Below the pieces are notes generated by a model that was not told where the DNA came from, ran no database searches, and worked only from the letters and a program-made list of their open reading frames with translations. A stretch of DNA of 64,000 bases. Source: Chryseobacterium rhizosphaerae (lineage in GTDB: Bacteria > Bacteroidota > Bacteroidia > Flavobacteriales > Weeksellaceae). This document shows, piece by piece, positions 35,336 through 44,351 of the stretch. The position numbers and the translations under genes are program-made. Within the stretch, counting starts at the first letter, position 1. Each line of letters opens with the position of its first letter. The DNA is taken from NCBI RefSeq assembly GCF_003385455.1, contig NZ_QNUF01000006.1, positions 169,876 to 233,875 of the forward strand, read 5' to 3'.

Positions 35336-38008
35336 ATGTTAAAAAAATATTCCAACAAAAATCTCAACTCCGCAGCTCTTGTAAAATTGAAAGAAGCTGC
35401 ATCAGAGAACGAAAAAATGATTTATGCTATGCTGGAAACCTCAGAAGAAGGGCTTAGCGAAAACACCGTAAAAGACCGTTTAAAAATATATGGTAAAAAT
35501 GAAATTGCCACTCAGAAAGCACCTTCATGGCTGAAGCAGTTTGCCCATTCTTTTTTTAATCCTTTCAATTATATCCTTGCCTGTATTGCCGTGATTTCAT
35601 TATTCATTGATGTTATCCTGGTGCCTGCAGATGAAAAGGACCTCAGCACCAGCATTATTATTTCAGTGATGCTTCTGTTCAGCACCACCCTAAGATTCAT
35701 TCAGGAGTTCCGCAGCAATAAAGCAGCAGAAGCTTTAAAAAGAATGGTAAAAACCAGCTGCCTTACCAAAAGAAAGTTTAAAGAAAGTGAGGAAATAGAT
35801 ATCAGTGAAATTGTTCCCGGTGATATGATCATACTTTCTGCCGGTGATATGGTTCCTGCCGACTGCAGAATTATGAAAAGCAAAGATCTCTTTATCAGTG
35901 AATCCATTCTTACCGGGGAAGCATTACCTGTAGAGAAAAATGCTCTTCCCATCAAAGATGCAAAGAATCAAAACCCATTATCCTTACAAAATATCTGTTT
36001 TATGGGAACTAACGTGGTAAGTGGGTCAGCCACGGTTGTGGTAGCTAACACTGGTATTTTCACCTATTTCGGAAGCATCAGCAGAAGCCTGGTTTCCAAA
36101 AGATCCGAAACCGCTTTTGATATAGGTGTCAATAAAGTAAGTTTTCTGCTTATCCGGTTTATGCTGGTGATGACCCCCATTATTTTTCTTATCAACGGAT
36201 TGGTAAAAGGAGACTGGATGCAGGCTTTATTATTTGCCATTGCAGTAGCTGTGGGACTTACCCCGGAGATGCTCCCTATGATTGTTACCGCCAACCTTGC
36301 GAAAGGAGCTGTTAATATGAGCAAGAAGAAAGTCATCGTTAAGCGGTTGAATGCCATTCAGAATATTGGTGCCATGGATATTCTCTGTACTGATAAAACA
36401 GGAACACTTACCCTGGACAAGATTGTACTGGAAACTCATCTCAATGTTCAGGGGCTTGAAGATGATGAAGTATTGAAATGGGCTTACCTCAACAGCTATC
36501 ATCAGACCGGGCTCAAAAATCTGTTGGACCAGGCTGTTTTGGATCATGCCGAGGTTCACAACATGATGAAAGCAGATGAACTGTATCTGAAAGTAGATGA
36601 AATCCCTTTTGATTTTGAAAGAAGAAGAATGTCCGTTATCCTCAACACTTCCAATGGTAAACACCTGATGATTTGCAAAGGTGCTGTAGAGGAAATGCTT
36701 TCCTTATGCAAATATGCTTTAGATCCGGGAGAAGACAACAGTTTGCATATTGAGAATGATAATATTGTTCCTCTCGATGAATGTATGAAGCAGAAAATCA
36801 TCAGAATGTCTGAAAAGCTCAATGCTGAAGGGTTACGGGTTTTACTGGTTGCAATCAGAGAATTTGACGGAAACCATCCATTGAATTATTCTGTTGCCGA
36901 CGAAAATCATCTTACACTTACCGGTTTTATAGGATTCCTTGATCCGGCAAAGCCATCGGCGGAACCTAGTATCAAAGCTTTACATAAGCTGGGTGTGGAA
37001 GTAAAAGTAGTAACCGGGGATAATGATATTGTCGCTAAAAAGATATGTCATGACGTAGGGATTCCCGTTACCATGATTATGCTTGGTGATGAATTAGACA
37101 ACAGAACCGATGAAGAGCTTAGTAAAGACATGGATCTTTATTCTGTTTTTGCAAAAGTAAGTCCGTTACAAAAGCAGCGTATTGTAAAAATACTGAGATC
37201 TAAAGGGCATACCGTAGGATTTATGGGAGATGGGATTAACGACGCGGCTGCCATTAAGGAAGCTGATGTTGGTATTTCCGTTGATACCGGTGCAGACATT
37301 GCAAAAGAAAGCGCAGACATCATCCTGTTGGAAAAAGATTTAATGGTTTTACGCAGTGGTGTAATCTACGGCAGAAGAACGTTCGGAAATATCATTAAGT
37401 ATATAAAAATGACAGCCAGCAGTAACTTTGGAAACATGTTCAGCATGATCGGAGCCAGTGCATTACTTCCGTTTTTGCCAATGCTTCCGCTACAGATTCT
37501 AACCCAGAATTTACTCTATGATATATCACAGTCTTCCATCCCTTGGGATACAATGGATAAAGATTTTCTGGAAAAACCAAAAAAATGGGAAGCCGACAGT
37601 ATCAAAAAGTTTATGCTGTATATAGGTCCTTTGAGTTCTATTTTTGATTATCTGACTTTTGCTGTTATGTTCTTTATTTTCAAAGCCAATACCCCAGAGC
37701 ATCAGAGTTTATTTCAGACAGGATGGTTTGTAGAAGGATTGCTTTCACAAACCCTGATTGTACATATCATCAGAACGAAAAAGATCCCTTTTATCCAAAG
37801 CTGGGCAACCGCCCCTGTAGTCGCTTTAACAAGTTTAATCATGCTGATTGGAATACTGATTCCTTTTACTCCCTTAGCTGTATATCTGAAAATGCAACCT
37901 TTACCTATGGGGTATTTTCCTTATCTGGTTGTCATGCTTACTGGATATTGCATCCTCACTCAGTTCGTAAAGCAATGGTTCATTAAAAAATTCGGACAGT
38001 GGCTATGA
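35336..38008 (+). CDS. mgtA: Magnesium-translocating P-type ATPase
   Basis: 890 residues, P3B-type ATPase importing Mg2+. Actuator motif TGEA (193-196), helix-4 motif VGLTPEMLPM (306-315) characteristic of MgtA/MgtB, phosphorylation site DKTGT (Asp353), hinge TGDN and GDGIND, and the C-terminal pair of helical bundles. N-terminus carries the usual soluble cation-ATPase extension. Second gene of the mgtC-mgtA pair; followed after 95 nt by a heavy-metal RND efflux operon. Confidence 0.95.
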   Translation: MLKKYSNKNLNSAALVKLKEAASENEKMIYAMLETSEEGLSENTVKDRLKIYGKNEIATQKAPSWLKQFAHSFFNPFNYILACIAVISLFIDVILVPADEKDLSTSIIISVMLLFSTTLRFIQEFRSNKAAEALKRMVKTSCLTKRKFKESEEIDISEIVPGDMIILSAGDMVPADCRIMKSKDLFISESILTGEALPVEKNALPIKDAKNQNPLSLQNICFMGTNVVSGSATVVVANTGIFTYFGSISRSLVSKRSETAFDIGVNKVSFLLIRFMLVMTPIIFLINGLVKGDWMQALLFAIAVAVGLTPEMLPMIVTANLAKGAVNMSKKKVIVKRLNAIQNIGAMDILCTDKTGTLTLDKIVLETHLNVQGLEDDEVLKWAYLNSYHQTGLKNLLDQAVLDHAEVHNMMKADELYLKVDEIPFDFERRRMSVILNTSNGKHLMICKGAVEEMLSLCKYALDPGEDNSLHIENDNIVPLDECMKQKIIRMSEKLNAEGLRVLLVAIREFDGNHPLNYSVADENHLTLTGFIGFLDPAKPSAEPSIKALHKLGVEVKVVTGDNDIVAKKICHDVGIPVTMIMLGDELDNRTDEELSKDMDLYSVFAKVSPLQKQRIVKILRSKGHTVGFMGDGINDAAAIKEADVGISVDTGADIAKESADIILLEKDLMVLRSGVIYGRRTFGNIIKYIKMTASSNFGNMFSMIGASALLPFLPMLPLQILTQNLLYDISQSSIPWDTMDKDFLEKPKKWEADSIKKFMLYIGPLSSIFDYLTFAVMFFIFKANTPEHQSLFQTGWFVEGLLSQTLIVHIIRTKKIPFIQSWATAPVVALTSLIMLIGILIPFTPLAVYLKMQPLPMGYFPYLVVMLTGYCILTQFVKQWFIKKFGQWL

Positions 38009-38103
38009 TAAGTGTATGGCAAAATAAAAATCTGCATATAACTATTGCATTATAGCATCAGCTCAACAAGAAATAAATAATTAATTGGTTATAAATATTT
38101 TAT

Positions 38104-39207
38104 ATGAAAAATACCGTATTATCAATACTACTTTTGGCTTTTATTACCTCTTGTAAAGATCCCAAAAGTGAAACTCCACAAAGCCAGGATCTTCAAATCA
38201 AAGGAGATCATGTGATGATTCCTGAAAACAATCCTGTTTTAAAAACAATTAAAACAGAAGTGATCACCGAAGAGGAACACAGTGATGGTGTAGTATCCGC
38301 AGGAACCATCCAGGCAATCCCCAATCATTATGCAGAAATTGCCAGTCCTTTTTCCGGAAGAATTACAAAATCCTTTATCCAGCTCGGCCAAAATGTTTCT
38401 GCGGGAAGCCCGCTTTTTGAAATCCTTTCTTCCGATTATTTTTCAGTTCAGAAAGATTATACAGACGCCTTAAATGATGTGCAGCTTGCAGAGAAAAATT
38501 ACAGACGCCAGCAGGATCTGGTAAAACATGGGGTCGGTATTCAAAAAGAGCTGGATGAAGCGGAAACAGATTTTAAAAATAAAAAGACCTCACTTTCTAA
38601 TGCCTCCTCTGCCCTGAAGGTATACAACAGTAAAGGAGGAGGTATAGGAAGTCCCCTTATTGTAAGAGCTCCTATCAGTGGAGAAATTATTTCCAATAAG
38701 ATTGTTAACGGTCAGTATCTGAAAGGTGACGCAGATCCTGTAGTTATTATTGCAGAACTTTCCAAAGTATGGATTTCCGGGGATGTTAAAGAAAAAGATA
38801 TTCGTTTTGTCAATATCGGAGATCATGTCTCTGTAAAAATAAGTGCTTATCCGGATCGAAATATTACAGGAAAAGTATACCACATTAATGAAATAGTAGA
38901 CGAAAATACCCGAAGTATAAAAGTCCTTATAGAATGTGACAATCCGGACAGAAAGTTAAAACCGGGTATGTATGCCACCGTTAATTTCTCAACGACTCCC
39001 GAAAAAACAGTTATGATACCCGTTACAGCTTTAATGCAGCAGGATAATACTCAGTATGTATGGATAAAAACGGGAAAGAACCAATTTACCAGACGTTCAG
39101 TGGCCACAGGTGAAACAGACCAGAAATCAGTAAGAATTATTTCAGGATTAAAACCAGGAGAAACCATCATGACTGAAGGCGGAATTTATATGCTGGATGC
39201 AAAATAA
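38104..39207 (+). CDS. RND efflux periplasmic adaptor (HlyD/CusB-like lipoprotein)
   Basis: 367 residues. SPII signal with lipobox ITSC, then the barrel-sandwich lipoyl region (ASPFSGRITKSFIQLGQNVSAG), an alpha-helical hairpin (about 115-170), a beta-barrel (IAELSKVWISGDVKEKDI) and the membrane-proximal domain ending GLKPGETIMTEGG. This is the membrane-fusion protein linking the pump to TolC; CusB/CzcB class by its partner. First gene of a three-gene set. Confidence 0.92.
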   Translation: MKNTVLSILLLAFITSCKDPKSETPQSQDLQIKGDHVMIPENNPVLKTIKTEVITEEEHSDGVVSAGTIQAIPNHYAEIASPFSGRITKSFIQLGQNVSAGSPLFEILSSDYFSVQKDYTDALNDVQLAEKNYRRQQDLVKHGVGIQKELDEAETDFKNKKTSLSNASSALKVYNSKGGGIGSPLIVRAPISGEIISNKIVNGQYLKGDADPVVIIAELSKVWISGDVKEKDIRFVNIGDHVSVKISAYPDRNITGKVYHINEIVDENTRSIKVLIECDNPDRKLKPGMYATVNFSTTPEKTVMIPVTALMQQDNTQYVWIKTGKNQFTRRSVATGETDQKSVRIISGLKPGETIMTEGGIYMLDAK

Positions 39208-39313
39208 TATGAATGTGATAAAATGTACAATCTAAAACCTGTAAAGACCGTATCCCGCTCAGCACAATTACATGATACGCCACACTTTATATACTGTACA
39301 AAAATTAAGAATT

Positions 39314-42300
39314 ATGAAGCAATTACTTACAATCTCTATACAGAAGAGGTGGCTGATGCTCGCGCTCTTCCTTTTACTAGGCTTTTTTGGTTATTATTCC
39401 TGGACCAGATTATCCATAGAAGCTTATCCTGACATTGCCGATGTCAGCTCACAGGTGGTTACACAGGTACCGGGACTGGCTGCTGAAGAAGTAGAACAGC
39501 AAATTACCATTCCGTTAGAAAGGGCTCTGAACGGACTTCCGGGAATGCATGTCATGCGAAGCAAGAGTACTTTTGGACTTTCTATTATCACAATGGTATT
39601 CGATGACGGTGTAGATGATTACTGGGCCAGACAGCGAATCCAGGAAAGACTGACAGATGTGGAGCTTCCCTATGGGGCACAGCCGGGGCTGGATCCCCTT
39701 ACCTCTCCTATCGGCGAAGTCTATCGTTATATTATCGAAAGTAATACCCATAGTCTGCGGGAACTTACAGATTTGCAAAATTTTGTCATTATTCCACGCA
39801 TTAAACAGGTTTCAGGAATTGCTGATGTAACCAATTTCGGAGGCATTACTACCCAGTTTCAGATCGAGCTGGATCCTCATAAACTAGAGCAGTATGGTCT
39901 TTCACTATCTGAAGTTACCGAAACTATTTCCAGAAATAATGTAAGCGCCGGCGGGAGTATGCTACCCCGGGGAAATCTGGCCTATGTTATCCGGGGGATA
40001 GGTTTGGTAAAAGATTTAACAGACCTTGGAAAAATTGTGGTGAAAACACAGAATGGAGTTCCTGTTTTCCTGAATGATGTAGGAACACTTAAATATGGAA
40101 ACCTCGAAAGAAAAGGTATTCTAAGCTATACAGACAGAAAACGCAACTACTCCGAAAGTGTAGAAGGAATTGTACTTTTACTAAGAGGACAAAATCCGTC
40201 ACAGGTACTGGAAGGTGTTCATCAGGCCATTGAGGAATTGAATAAAGAGACCCTTCCTCCGGGAGTAAAAATCCATCCTTTCCTGGATAGAACAGACCTT
40301 GTAAAAACAACACTTACCACTGTATCCCATACCCTTACAGAAGGAATTGTACTGGTTATTATTGTACTTATTGTATTCCTTGGAAGCTGGAGAGGTGCAT
40401 TATTGGTTGCTATTACCATTCCGCTTTCCTTATTATTTGCATTTATCTTAATGCATTTCACTAATATTCCCGCCAATCTCCTTTCACTCGGAGCCATCGA
40501 TTTTGGGATTATTGTAGATGGTGCCATCGTCATGTTGGAAACTATCCTTAAGAAAAGAGAAGATAATGCAGAAGAAACCCTGGAAGAAAAAACAATTACC
40601 CAAAGAGTGATTGAAGTGGCCAAGCCTATATTCTTTTCCACCATTATTATCATTACTGCGTATCTCCCGTTATTCGCATTTGAAAGAGTGGAGAAAAAAC
40701 TGTTTACCCCAATGGCGTTCACGGTAGGTTATGCCTTATTGGGAGCACTCGCGGTAGCATTACTTCTGATTCCGGGATTAGCCTATGTAATCTACCGTAA
40801 ACCACAAAAAATATATCATAACAAATGGTTGGAAAAAATAAGTACTGCCTATGGAAAAAGAATAGAAAAGATCATGCAGACTCCTAAAAAAGTCATTATA
40901 CCGGTCAGCATTGTATTATTATCTGCAGGAATACTTTCCTATACCGTAGGAAAAGACTTCCTTCCTGAGCTGGATGAAGGCTCTATATGGCTGCAGGTAC
41001 AGCTGCCTCCCGGTATTTCTTTAGCCAAATCAAAAGAAATGAGTGATACCCTGCGTGCCCGAACACTGAAACACCAGGAAGTCACCTATATGATGATTCA
41101 GGCAGGCCGTAATGATGACGGTACTGACCCATGGACCGCTTCTCATTTTGAAGTATCTGTTGGTATAAAACCTTACAGCGAATGGCCTTCGGGAAAAACT
41201 AAAGCAGATTTAATTAAAGAGCTGGCCGCAGATTATAAAAATATGCCTGGATTCACGGTAGGTTTTTCACAACCTATGATTGACGGGGTTATGGATAAAA
41301 TTTCCGGGGCTCACAGTGAACTGGTTGTAAAGGTATACGGAGAAGAATTCAAGGAGACCAGAAGGATTGCTGAAAATATAATGTCTACTTTGAATACCAT
41401 CCCAGGTTCTGCTGACCTTGCCATCGATCAGGAACCTCCTTTACCTCAACTGCAAATTATTGCAGACAGGGATAAGATTGCTCAGTATGGTCTCAATGTG
41501 GCAGATGTAGCAGATCTTATTGAAGTTGCATTGGGAGGAAAAGCTATTTCCCAAATTTTTATCGGCAATAAAGTATATGATATTTCCTGTCGTTACACCG
41601 AAGACAGCCGCGACACTCCGGATAAAATAGGAAACCTGATGCTTACCTCAGCTTCGGGGGCCAAAATCCCACTGTCACAGGTAGCAGAAGTAAAATTAAG
41701 CACCGGTGAAAGTACCATTACCCGAGAAATGAATAAACGTCATCTCACCGTAAAACTGAATTTAAGAGGTACCGATCTTTCTTCTTTTCTGAAAAAAGCT
41801 CAGGATAAAATTGAAAAAGACATTCAATACGATCATGGAAAATACCAGGTCAAATGGGGTGGTCAGTTTGAAAACCAAAATAGGGCTTATTCCAGATTGG
41901 CATTTATTGTTCCGCTGGCATTAGCAATTATGTTTCTGTTATTGTATAGTGCATTTGGTGATTTCAGACAGGCTTTGGTGCTCATGTCTATCGTTCCATT
42001 GGCATTATTCGGTGGAATGCTGGCCCTCAATATACGCGGAATGTCTCTTAATGTGTCTTCTGCTGTCGGATTTATTGCATTATTCGGGGTAGCCATTCAG
42101 AACGGGGTCATTATGATTTCCCACATCAACGACCTTCGTAAAAAAGGCTATGATTTGAAGCTTGCAGTCACCAAGGGAGCAAAAGATCGCTTCAGACCGG
42201 TACTGATGACGGCAACCGTTGCAGTAATCGGATTATTTCCAGCATCATTAGCTACAGGAATCGGTTCAGATGTACAGCGGCCTCTGGCTACAGTGATCGT

Positions 42301-42409
42301 TTACGGATTGATGTTCTCTACTATTTTAACACTGTTTGTTCTGCCTGCTATTTATTATATGGCTGAACGCCGCAACGAAAAACAAAATTTAGAATCAGAT
42401 GAAAATTAG
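39314..42409 (+). CDS. CusA/CzcA-family heavy-metal RND transporter
   Basis: 1031 residues from the ATG giving MKQLLTIS. Twelve membrane helices and two large periplasmic loops; the TM4 DFGIIVDGAIVMLE motif is that of the heavy-metal (HME) RND class. The N-terminal SIEAYPDIADVSSQVVTQVPGLAAEEVEQQ is typical of CusA/CzcA. Metal specificity (Cu/Ag, Co/Zn/Cd) cannot be fixed from what I can see. A longer upstream frame to 39272 exists but lacks family support. Overlaps the outer-membrane gene by 11 nt. Confidence 0.94.
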   Translation: MKQLLTISIQKRWLMLALFLLLGFFGYYSWTRLSIEAYPDIADVSSQVVTQVPGLAAEEVEQQITIPLERALNGLPGMHVMRSKSTFGLSIITMVFDDGVDDYWARQRIQERLTDVELPYGAQPGLDPLTSPIGEVYRYIIESNTHSLRELTDLQNFVIIPRIKQVSGIADVTNFGGITTQFQIELDPHKLEQYGLSLSEVTETISRNNVSAGGSMLPRGNLAYVIRGIGLVKDLTDLGKIVVKTQNGVPVFLNDVGTLKYGNLERKGILSYTDRKRNYSESVEGIVLLLRGQNPSQVLEGVHQAIEELNKETLPPGVKIHPFLDRTDLVKTTLTTVSHTLTEGIVLVIIVLIVFLGSWRGALLVAITIPLSLLFAFILMHFTNIPANLLSLGAIDFGIIVDGAIVMLETILKKREDNAEETLEEKTITQRVIEVAKPIFFSTIIIITAYLPLFAFERVEKKLFTPMAFTVGYALLGALAVALLLIPGLAYVIYRKPQKIYHNKWLEKISTAYGKRIEKIMQTPKKVIIPVSIVLLSAGILSYTVGKDFLPELDEGSIWLQVQLPPGISLAKSKEMSDTLRARTLKHQEVTYMMIQAGRNDDGTDPWTASHFEVSVGIKPYSEWPSGKTKADLIKELAADYKNMPGFTVGFSQPMIDGVMDKISGAHSELVVKVYGEEFKETRRIAENIMSTLNTIPGSADLAIDQEPPLPQLQIIADRDKIAQYGLNVADVADLIEVALGGKAISQIFIGNKVYDISCRYTEDSRDTPDKIGNLMLTSASGAKIPLSQVAEVKLSTGESTITREMNKRHLTVKLNLRGTDLSSFLKKAQDKIEKDIQYDHGKYQVKWGGQFENQNRAYSRLAFIVPLALAIMFLLLYSAFGDFRQALVLMSIVPLALFGGMLALNIRGMSLNVSSAVGFIALFGVAIQNGVIMISHINDLRKKGYDLKLAVTKGAKDRFRPVLMTATVAVIGLFPASLATGIGSDVQRPLATVIVYGLMFSTILTLFVLPAIYYMAERRNEKQNLESDEN

Positions 42410-43667
42410 AGCTCATTTTATCATATTATTTGCTGTGTTATTCAGCATGACAGATATCGTAAAGGCACAGGAAAAAGAACTTATACGTTTTGAAGAATAC
42501 CTGAGTCTTGTAGGAAAGAAAAATCTCAGCTATGCTGCCCAAAAATATAACGTAGGTATGGCCGAAGCATCGATCCAGACTGCAAGTATGTTTCCGGATC
42601 CCCAATTGGAAATGGAAACCACCAACAATGGGGTAAGAGAGAATATGGGGTATGTTTACGGAGCTTCTATCGGCTGGACACTGGAGCTGGGAGGTAAAAG
42701 AAAAGCCAGAATAAATCTGGCCAGAAATCAATCTGAACTGAGCAAAATACAACTGCAGGATTTTTTCAGAAACCTCCGTGCCGATGCCGGTTTAGGGTAT
42801 ATCGATGCTTTAAAATCCAAAGCCCTTCTGGGAGTACAGCAGGACTCATACAAAAACATACTGCAACTGGCCAAGTCCGACAGCATCCGATACCGCCTAG
42901 GAACAATATCACTGGTTACGGCAAAACAGAGTAAATTGGAGGCAGCCTCCTTACTCAACGAAGTGTTTCAGGCTGAAAGTGCGGAGCTACAAGCATTAAC
43001 CAATTTATCGGTATTTCTCAGTGACCACAAAATGACCGGCAGAGAGGTTACCGGAGATTTTAATGCTTTCAACAGAGATTTCAGTGTAGATGATCTGATC
43101 CTTCAAGCACTGAATGAAAGAACAGATTTATTAGCAGCCAGACAAAATACACAGATAACCCAAAGTCAAATCAACCTTGAAAAAGCCAACCGTGCCATAG
43201 ACCTTGGAATCAGTGCCGGCGCAGAGCGACATACTGAAGCGATCAATGAAATAGCTCCTTCACCAACTGTAAATGCAGTAAAAATAGGACTTAGCATTCC
43301 TTTGAAATTTTCAAACAAAAGAAATGCAGGATTAAAAATAGCAGAAATGGCCCATTCTCAGGCTGAGGTCGAGTACCAGCAGGTTGAGCAAAGCATACGG
43401 GCAGATGTGATGCAGGCTTATCAGCAATATACAGCCACTCAGAAGCAGGTAAAACAATTTCATAACGGAATGCTTACAGAGGCCAAAAGTATATTGGAAG
43501 GGATTACGTACAGCTACAAAAGAGGGGAAAGTTCTATTCTGGAGGTTCTGAATGCCCAGAGAACCTACAACAGTATCAGGAAAGACTATTACCAGGCTCT
43601 TGCAGACAATGCCGCTGCTTTAATTGAACTTGAGCGGAAAGCCGGAATCTGGGATATTGAATTTTAG
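42399..43667 (+). CDS. TolC-family outer-membrane efflux protein
   Basis: 422 residues. Signal peptide ending VKAQ, then the two outer-membrane-factor repeats rich in long heptad helices (SLVGKKNLSYAAQKYNVGMAEA; QSIRADVMQAYQQYTATQKQ) and the FPDPQLEMETTNN strand entry. It overlaps the RND pump gene by 11 nt, which shows translational coupling and completes an adaptor-pump-channel set. A bidirectional terminator follows. Confidence 0.92.
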   Translation: MKIRAHFIILFAVLFSMTDIVKAQEKELIRFEEYLSLVGKKNLSYAAQKYNVGMAEASIQTASMFPDPQLEMETTNNGVRENMGYVYGASIGWTLELGGKRKARINLARNQSELSKIQLQDFFRNLRADAGLGYIDALKSKALLGVQQDSYKNILQLAKSDSIRYRLGTISLVTAKQSKLEAASLLNEVFQAESAELQALTNLSVFLSDHKMTGREVTGDFNAFNRDFSVDDLILQALNERTDLLAARQNTQITQSQINLEKANRAIDLGISAGAERHTEAINEIAPSPTVNAVKIGLSIPLKFSNKRNAGLKIAEMAHSQAEVEYQQVEQSIRADVMQAYQQYTATQKQVKQFHNGMLTEAKSILEGITYSYKRGESSILEVLNAQRTYNSIRKDYYQALADNAAALIELERKAGIWDIEF

Positions 43668-43745
43668 AAAATAAAACTGAGAACATTTTTCATCAAAAAA
43701 CTATAAGACTACAGATTAATTCCATATTCCTTTTTTTCCTTTATC

Positions 43746-43784
43746 AAAAAAGCTCTGAGATCTATATGATTCCGGAGCTTTTTT
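43746..43784. terminator. Bidirectional terminator between converging genes
   Basis: Stem AAAAAAGCTC / GAGCTTTTTT (43746-43755 with 43775-43784), serving the TolC gene on + and the DUF1801 gene on -. Confidence 0.83.
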
Positions 43785-43786
43785 AC

Positions 43787-44242
43787 TTATTTCTTGTATT
43801 GAGATTCATAGGTACTGATCCAATCTTCAGGAGTCATTTTTTTACTCAGCTCAGCAATTAATTCAAAAGGAATATCTTCCACTTTTTTGAAGCGGACACA
43901 TGATTTTCCCATATCCAGTTTTCTCCTGGAATATTTGGGATATTCTGAAACAAACCATTCCAAAAGTTCCGGTCTGGAATACAGCCCCATATGGTATAAT
44001 GCTATAAAATTTTTCTGAGAAGCCAGATTAATGAAAGGTAAAGGGGTATTGGCTGCACAATGATAGCCGGCAGGATAAGTTTTCAAAGGGACAACCCAGC
44101 CTATCATTCCATAATTGGTGGCATCCTCAAAACCCTTCGGTAAGTTTGTATGAATACTATCAAAAAGCTTCTTGAAAGCCTCCTGTCTCTCTTCAGGAAT
44201 CTTTGAAATATAATCTTCAATGGACTTAGATAAAATTTGCAT
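43787..44242 (-). CDS. DUF1801 domain protein
   Basis: 151 residues with the YdhG-like DUF1801 fold: SIEDYISKIPEERQEAFKKLF start, ATNYGMIGWVVP, NFIALYHMG and the MGKSCVRFKKVEDIP strand. These small proteins are widespread in Bacteroidota, of unknown biochemical role. Monocistronic and convergent with the efflux operon. Confidence 0.88.
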   Translation of the reverse strand: MQILSKSIEDYISKIPEERQEAFKKLFDSIHTNLPKGFEDATNYGMIGWVVPLKTYPAGYHCAANTPLPFINLASQKNFIALYHMGLYSRPELLEWFVSEYPKYSRRKLDMGKSCVRFKKVEDIPFELIAELSKKMTPEDWISTYESQYKK

Positions 44243-44301
44243 TTTCAGTTCGTTTTTAAAGGATCAAATTAATAAAAAAAAATTCATCTCAGGATAAAAA
44301 A

Positions 44302-44327
44302 ATGGCAGTACATCACTATACTGCCAT
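44302..44327 (-). terminator. Terminator after the FN3 T9SS protein gene
   Basis: Perfect 9-bp stem ATGGCAGTA / TACTGCCAT, T-run on the minus strand, 25 nt past the stop codon. Confidence 0.85.
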
Positions 44328-44351
44328 ACAATTTATTTACATAAAAAAAAC

